In this document: one piece after another, positions 32,701 through 41,700 of the stretch
Layout of the letters: each line of letters begins with the position of its first letter
Numbering within the stretch: position 1 is the first letter of the stretch
Assembly (NCBI GenBank): GCA_963854835.1
Contig: OY978529.1
Span: 11,864,775 to 11,928,774, forward strand
Reading direction: 5' to 3'
DNA length: 64,000 nt
From: Megamerina dolium
Taxonomy: Eukaryota; Arthropoda; Insecta; Diptera; Megamerinidae
Notes under the pieces: generated by a model
The model's input: only the letters and a program-made list of their open reading frames with translations
Database searches by the model: none
Told to the model about the DNA's origin: nothing
Position numbers and translations under genes: made by a program

Positions 32701-35700
32701 CTTGATTATTATTCCATCGTTGTGCCTGAAAAAGTGCATTTGAGGGGAGTTCTTCTTCATTACTTTAATATGAAGAAAACTGCTGCCGAAAGTCATCGTA
32801 TTTTGGTGGAAGTTTATGGGGAACATGCTCTAGCTAAGCGAACGTCCCAGATGTGGTTTGCACGATTTGAAAGTGGTAATATTGGCTTGAAAGACGAAGA
32901 ACGTACTGGGCAGCCAAAAAAGTTTGAAGATGAAGAGCTGGAAGCATTACTCGGTGAAGATTGTTGCCAGATACAAGGAGAGCTTGCAGAATCTTTGGGA
33001 CAACCCCAAGCGAAAAAAATCATATGTGAAACCCGGCCTGTATTTGGTGGGATCAGAATTATGTTCCTGTATTATGAGTTGCTAAAATCAGGTGAAACCA
33101 TCAATGGAGAACACTACCGAACACAATTAATCCGTTTGAAGACAGCAATAGCCGAAGAACGCCCGGAATATGCGACCAGACATGAGTCCATAATTTTCCA
33201 TCATGACAACGCTCGGCCTCATATTGCAACACCGGTCAAAAACTATTTGGAAAACAGCGGCTGGGAAGTTTTGGCTCACCCGCCTTATAGCCCTGTCCGA
33301 CTACCGTTTATTCCGATCGATGCAGAACGTCCTCACTGGAATAAGGATCACATCAGAACAGTGTTTTAAAAAAAAGCTTGATTCATTTTTGGCCGCCAAG
33401 CCGGCGCAGTTCTTTTGGGATGAAATTCACAAATTGCCAGAAAGATGAGAAGAAGTCATAGCTTCAGATGGGCAATACTTTGAATAAAACTATTGTACAT
33501 GTTTTTTTTTTTAAATATCAGGAATCATCGTCAAGTTATTTTAAATTTCTGATTAATAGGAATGTACAACAAATTCTTAAACAAATTCGATGTTATTGAT
33601 TTAAGCATTAAACGGTTTTCAAATTGTCACTGCATTTATGAATACGACTTAAAAACTGATGAAACTCTTTCATACGCTGCATAATACTTTCGATATTTTA
33701 TGTACACAAAAATATTTTATAATACTGTGTTTACCATCATCATTTAACAACAACTGTCATTCCATCTGCTTCATTTTAGGACGATGTGGAGAACATTTTT
33801 TCAAATGTTTACATTCCGGGTGTGTTAACTCACCAAAAACAACAAGAATTGGGCACATTGGAAGCTGTTCGTGAGTCGCGGCGTACACACGTGATACAAC
33901 ATAAACAAAATAAAGGTACACTAACACACATTTATTCCAAATAGACATATGTACTCCCATTATCTGGAGGGTGGTGGTGGGCGATGTAATGTACCAAAAG
34001 GATCTTTACAGCCAATATAGTGCGAACTCAATTGTTTATTCAAACAACGAAATATTTTACAATATTCAGGTTTTCTATCAACGTATACATGTGTAGTACA
34101 TACATAGTACATCGCCGAGTACAATGCGGTTGAATACAATATGCGTATAACCGTAATATCATGTATCGTAATATCATGTATCGTCAATATTGTATACGTA
34201 AAAGCGAGTAAAGCCGTTTTTGCTTCATTGTTTGTCCTCTTTTCCACGCGAAAATTTGTGTGTCTACAATAGTGATCGGCAAAAGTGAAACTGTGACTGT
34301 GTTCGTGAGCACAAGAGAACTGCTCGGCATGTGCAAACTAGAGATATAAAGAAGGAATAATTTCAATAAATTCTATGGTAACAAACACCCCATCGGGACT
34401 GCTTTGTTCAACAATATCTAGGCTACTTAAGCATTAAACATTTTTTATTTGAACATCTAATATCGTCTGTTTCAGACAACCACCTTTCAGTTCTTTGTAA
34501 TAAATGAAACTTTCTTCATTAAAAAGTCGTCTTTCTAGTTGATAAAAAATGTTGATATCCTTATGAAAAAATTGAAAACATCTCATATTTGTGTTCACGA
34601 AACAAAGCGGTCCAGCCTTGCGCGATGTTGATTCGTTACTGTCTCGCCACCGACTAGTAGTGTGCTTAGTCAACGCGAATACCTCAGTCCATTTGTTGTA
34701 TAAGTAAGAAAGAGAGAAAAGGGAATGACTCGCATATGTTCCGTTGAAGATCTAATTTCTACAGATTCTTCGTGTCGCAACTGTGTTCAGGACGACCTCC
34801 TATTCTGACCCAACGAGAAAAAAGATGTGTTTTGCGGCTTGTTCAGGATAATCCTCGACTGACCGCAATAAAAATTGCTCAAAATATTAAGGAACAGTTT
34901 AACAAAACCACGCATAACGACACCGTGCGCAAAATTTTAAAAAAAGCTAACTACTGTGGCCGCGTAACTCGCAGGAAGCCCTTTATTTCGCTCATAAACC
35001 GACAAAAACGAATTTCTTTTGTCAAACAATATATAAATAAGCCGCCAGAGTTCTGGGAGAAGGTGCTATTCTCAGATGAGAGCAAGTTTTGCCTATTTGG
35101 TATTAAAGGACGTCAGCTTGTGTGGCGGAAACCATGCACAGCCCTTCATGCGCAAAATCTTGTGGGCACGGTTAAACATGGCGAAGGTGGTATTATGGTG
35201 TGGGGATGTATGTCTGCCAATGGAGTCGGCAATTTGCTGTTCATTGAGACAATTATGGGTCAGAGAGCTTATTTAAATATTTTAAAAGAAAATTTGAAGC
35301 AGAGTGCTGAAAATCTCGGCCTGGGTTCTGGCTGGCACTTTCAACAGGATAACGACCCGAAGCATACTGCCCATAATGTGAAGCTTTGGATATTATATAA
35401 TGTCCCGCATCAATGCAAGACCCCTCCACAATCACCTGACGACCTTAATTCTATTGAACATTTGTGGGATTTGCTTGAGCGCAGGATAAGGTAGCACACC
35501 ATCACCTCCAAGAAATTGCTTAAAAATGTGATTTTAGATGAGTGGCACAAAATTTCAACGGAGGACACTTCCAAGTTAGTCAGGTCTATGCCAAACCGAT
35601 TGCAAGAAGTCCTAAAACGGAAAGGCTACCCAACAAGCTACTAATCTTTTCAAAACAATAATTTATCATATAATCTTATCTTTGTACAAAGACTTTTTCT

Positions 35701-38700
35701 GACCAATTAACAGGTGCTTTTGAATTCTTTTATTTCTCATAATTTTTCTGTACATTATAATTTAATGTATTTAGGCTTAAAGTGTACATAATACTCCAAC
35801 ATTTAAATAAAAAATAATTTCTTTTCAGAAAAATTATTGCCTTATTGGTGATTAGTGCAGCGAAGAATTGTTTACTTCTTGTACGTACAAGATAGATTAG
35901 GAGCATGCACGGGTTTATGCCCGCTCTCTGGTGGTGTTACAAATACTTGATTACATCATAAAATCATTACTTGCATGGCCAACTATTAAAACCATTAAAA
36001 TATCCCTTATCTTAACCTCGACAAAATTGGCACACCATAGCCAAATGATCAACCTCGTGTAGAGTGCAGCAGCCAGGTATGAATTAGAAGAAGCGGACTA
36101 CAAGGATGTACCTTATAAACACCCACTCAGCTTCCTAAAAGAAGTCCATAGCCCGTATAGTCATATGGGATACAACAACTTCCATTTCGGCATTCTAACA
36201 CATGCAAACAGTTGATTCCGTGAGAGTGTGTGCATTGAGAGAGCAGCTACATTGAATATCGACATAATTTCGTACACGCAAACAATAATAACACGAACAA
36301 TAATGATTAATCCATGCGCATAATCAAACGGCAGTCATGCATGCTTCATAGTCAGACAGCAACTGAAAATATTTTTGCTTTTGTGTTATTCCGCTCCCAT
36401 GTACATACATGTGAAACACATACTTACTCAGAGAGCGCTCAGTGTGCTATAGGCTGCCGATCACTTCATTACACCATTCTCTAACTTTGTTTTTGCAAAT
36501 GACTTATAAAAACTTGGTCTTAAATTCCTATATTTTTTTCTCTTAGTAACAACAAACTTTAAATCCTGTTTAGATTTTTCATTATTTACAAAAAAAAAAA
36601 AAATCAAAAACGGTGTTCAATACGGAACGACAAGTATTCGACTCCAAAAATCTTTACTGAAAAGGAATATCAAACCTCGGTCTTTTTCTGAATATTTATT
36701 TTATCGACGACAGAAATGAAAAAAATATCGAACACTCTATTCGTGGCATCAAATTGAATGAAAATTTTTTCATATGTGAAATATATGACAACATTCGACA
36801 AGATATACATCGATTTGTTAGTCACATTATACTCGTACATCTGATGAAACAGGTCTGAATATTTGGGAAACTAATTGGAAATTTGATTCATGATACTTTT
36901 TCAATTTTATACAGTGTTATGGGAGCGAAATAGTAAAAAAAATATATATTGTTCTAACTGATACCATTGGAATTCCATATAAAGCCTCCATGCCCACCTC
37001 TCCTTTGTGATTAATTTTTACCTATAGTGCTGCCTCCAGTATACAATCTAATAACTAATATTCAATTGACATTTTGGCATATTTTACAGCCTTAGCCAGT
37101 GCGCATGTTAAGCAAGTTATTAGTGAGGCTTCTTGTCGTATTCCGCAAAGACGTATAGAACGCATTGAGAGGGACCCAGCGAAAATTTACACACCACATT
37201 GCACTGTCCTACATCGTTGCACAGATGACACCGGGTGCTGCCGAAGTGAACGCCAGACATGTGCACCAAAGCATACAAAAAGCGTTGAACTATATTTTTT
37301 TGTGAGTATTTTTAAAAAATATGCACGTTTAACTTTGATTGCTAACAAGAATATGTATCTATATATATAATATATTTAATATATATTGCCATGGAAAAGC
37401 TTTTATAAGAACTCTGTGACAAAGCTAAGAAAAAGTGATGTCTCAAGAGTTCTGCCGTTCGGAACCGATTAAACTAAGTAGGCCCCTTCTAATACTGTCC
37501 AAAAATTTAACACGCACAGCAGTAATGGAAGAGAAGCTCGGCGACGAATCACTTTGATTTGTCTACAATTTGGTTTTGTGCTATCGAAAATACAACAACA
37601 AAACGCACGCAAGAAAAAGTGATTCGCCGCGTCGCGTTTTACATAATTCAGCTGTAAATTTTTGTCCCACAAATCTCAACTAAGAATTGAATTTTCGTAC
37701 AAACTTTTTTTTAAAATTTTTTGGACTCGACAGAACCGGTTCTTTAAATAGTCGGAAGCGCACATCACTACTTTAAACCGCTTCAGCTATAAGGAATATT
37801 AAGCATTTCCGTGGTAGTCCTTTTAAAGCTTCGAACAGCGTTTTGTTGTTATAAGTATAAATAATAGCTTGTTTTAATATTTCTTGCTTTTATCGAAACT
37901 AAATTTCAATGAATACGAAACAGACATTCATAAATTGAATGAAATTTCAAAATTATGAAGAAACGTAAAGGTAATTTCAATAAATATTTTTAAATATATT
38001 GTATGTTTACTTTTCAAATGGAAAGCTGATGTTTTCTTTTGAAGTTTTAATTTTCTGGCATACTATTTTCATATACATACTTACATATTTTTTATTTACA
38101 CATGATTCACTTGCTCACTTTGTGCTCACTTGGGGATCAGCACTCTTTGCCTCCCGTTGGGTAGAAAAAAAAAAATCACGTATCAATAGATGGAAAGTTT
38201 TAATAAAATGGTTTCAACGAAAATTCTATCTATGTATATAGGAATAGGTACTATTAAATTAGAACAAAATATATACATATTCAATGAAGAAGTTGTTTAT
38301 GGATCTAGTCAAATAGTTAGAATATTATTACGTATGTAAGTAAATTATCATATTTGGATAGAATATTCAAATTATGTTAGTTCAGATACTGTTAGTTTAG
38401 TTTTAACAAAAAGAAGAACATATCTAAAATCTGCGTGTAATATGAAATTATGAAAGCATATAACGGCCACAGCTGAACTTATGCATTGCAATTACTAGGT
38501 TCAATGATCACATAATGTGTCAAATAAATTATCAATTAATGAACTTTTCGTTCGCGTTTGTTTTCTGTGGAAGTAAGCTAAATATTTAGAAATAGCTATT
38601 GAGTAAAATAATATATATGTACATATATGTAAGTAAAATTCTTCCGTTTATGTACATACATATTTAAATATTCGAACAATGCGTTTAGAGGTCTCCATTG

Positions 38701-41700
38701 CAACGCTGCATTGTCTGCTATTGATCGCATTTATTAAATAATTATACATACATACGTACATTATAAATGTATATCTATGTGTATGTAATTTGCTGGGTAT
38801 ATGAATCAGTATGTTGCTCTAGAATGTGTATATGGTCAATCGCGACTATCAATTCATCGCTAGCATATGGGTGCATATGGAATTGCTATATGGTTTATGT
38901 ACATACTATGGTGTAAGTAATAAACAAAGTGATAGTGAAATTGGCATTTCTGCATTGAGAGCCTCCCTAACAAATATCATCGGTTTTTCTCTATACAGTC
39001 ACTTACAAGAACAGCCTCTGTGAATTGATTGAAAGCTTTGGTATAAAAATGAGCGAAAGTAAATATTTTGTGTCGCTTAATATTGATTAATATGTTATCT
39101 ATAGTGATCAGATCATAATTATATTTAGTATTATATAGGGTGATCCAATAGTAGGTACTTTTTCCAATAGGCATTCTCAGACATCTCACGTGTTATAACT
39201 GTCATGTTCATATGACATTTGTGTTCATTATTCATTGACATTTCACCATGAATAGACTTACGCCAGAACAACGTTTACAAATTGTGATCAGATCTTGTGA
39301 TCTGACGCAGTTGTATTACTTTTTATGGAGCTATGTGAAATTAGTTGTTTATGTCGATAAACCACAATCGATTCCTGCATTAGAAGCGATCATAACATGC
39401 GTAATTAACGGAATATCGGCCGAAATGCTCGAAAGAGTGCTCGAAAATTGGACCCACAGAATGGATGATGTTAGAGCCAGTTGGCCACAACATTTAAAAT
39501 AAATTATTTTCAAACATTAAATGTCAAAAACCGACCTTACGTCTCAAATACACCATTTGATTATTAAATTGATTTTAATGCGTTTTATTAAAAAAACAAC
39601 TACCGGAAGCTCTTATTGGATCACCCTATATTATGTCATTGACGGCTCAAAATTGGACTGATCGACTCCAGAACATCAGAACTAGTCGAGGTTAACCATT
39701 TACCTTTTATCTTATTTACCGGTCAACTTTAATGCTGTTCAATTCAAGGATTTATCATTCTGCAAAAATACCACCACTATACTCAATGGTTGAATTAGTC
39801 AATACGCATATTCTTTGCAATCTAATTGATTATTGCTAAAAACGCTCAAGTCTTAAACAGCGCTAAATGTAATTTTATTGTTGAAGGAATAAAGTAAAAT
39901 ATTTCTTGATATATTTACAACAAACGATTTTTTAATGTATATTTTATTTAGATCATGAGTGCCCAAAAGTTCCTTATGGAATTGCAAACATATTTGATGC
40001 ATTCTTTTGCATGCAAGTTGTAAAAGAACACTCGATTATTTATTGAATTGCATGCAAAGCAACAACAAAAATAAGCAAGCTCGCTTATTTTAAGTCAATT
40101 CAATTAAACTCGCTTATATTTTAAGCAACACGAGTTATAGGGTTGCAAAGTAAAAAAAAAACAGTACTATTGTGAATAGGCTACTGGAATGTGCTTGGGA
40201 AATTTCAACTACACGTCAAATTATTAAAGCTCGCTAATTATTGTTGTTACGAGTACTTTGCATACAATTCGATAAATAAGCGAGTGTTTTTTTGTAACTC
40301 TCGTGCAATTATATTGTTATAAAAAAGATAAAAAAGGAAAAAAAAAATTACTTAAATATGTACACTGAAAAAAAAGAGTTTCATATTGTCCAAAGTTATC
40401 TGTAATGAAAAAACAAACACGAAAACAAAATTACTCCAAATGTCATTTAAATCTTCCCATAATTCTTCCAATAATTATCCAAATTTATGTTGAGATCAGT
40501 TGTAGACAATTTTAATGAAACCGATTTTTCTCAGTGCTCCTCAATCCACATATTATACATATGACAACAACAAAATCTACTTTGAAGATAGCTGTCGCAT
40601 ATGTGTACCAACAAAGCATACGAAAACGTTGTTGCTTCGACTTTAGAATGCGCAAAAAAAGAAATATAAGACATGAAAAAAAAAAGACAAAATTGTGTAT
40701 TCGTACTTCTTTGGTCGGTGTGCTGTGATTGCATATGAGAATGGACAGCCTATGGCTAAGTGCATTTACAGAAACAAAAGTGCTTTAAGTGCATAGGCGA
40801 GGGCATCTATTTATTTAGACGAAAGCTTAAAAAATCATCAACATCTGTAAACTTATGGAACTTATTTTCAATAGTTATACTTGCCTTCTTAAATGATTCA
40901 AACAAATTGACCATCCTTTACGGATCTCGGGACTTATATTTTTTATTTTAGTTAAGAGCATTTTTTATGGTTTGAAGGAAATTTTTAGTACAACATTTTT
41001 AGGGAATTTCTATGATTGGTTTCCTAATCCACAGAAAATATATATTTTAACTTATAAATGACAGATCTTACGTATTGTAACGAGTATATATGGTTAGTTA
41101 TTCATCACTTATTGTGAATGGCATGAATAATGGCAGCATTGAAACGAATGTCAACAAAAAGAAATAAGTTATAATCAGAACAAACCAACGAGAAAGAAAG
41201 AGAAGGATCTCGACTACGAGAAAGGAAGATTATGGAGTGTTGCCACAGAGTATAAATGGGGCCACCTGTTGACATATAGAATCAATAGAATTCCGAAAGT
41301 GGTCGCGCAAATATTGATACAGTATCAGAGGCAAAAGTTGCAAGTACATTAAAGAGTTTTTGTAAATAGTTGATAGTAAATAGAGTTGATTAAATAAATT
41401 TTTGCTGTATATAGTTGTACAAAATGAGAGTTGCAATTATTATAGACAGATTCCGGTGATCGAACATGGTTGATTCGAGTAGAATTAAGCGTACATTAAT
41501 GACCGCCGCAATCAAATTGTTATTTGAAGTTACTTTAAGCTATTTCAATACAAAGATAAACAACTACATTTTCTTGCATTAAAAAAATTGGAGTTAATTT
41601 AATGTTTATAAAGCGTGATCCATTTCGAGGTTGCGTACTTTTTTAAAGAAAAAAACACAGAAAATTCAAATTGAATGGGGAATGTTTATTATCATTTGAA

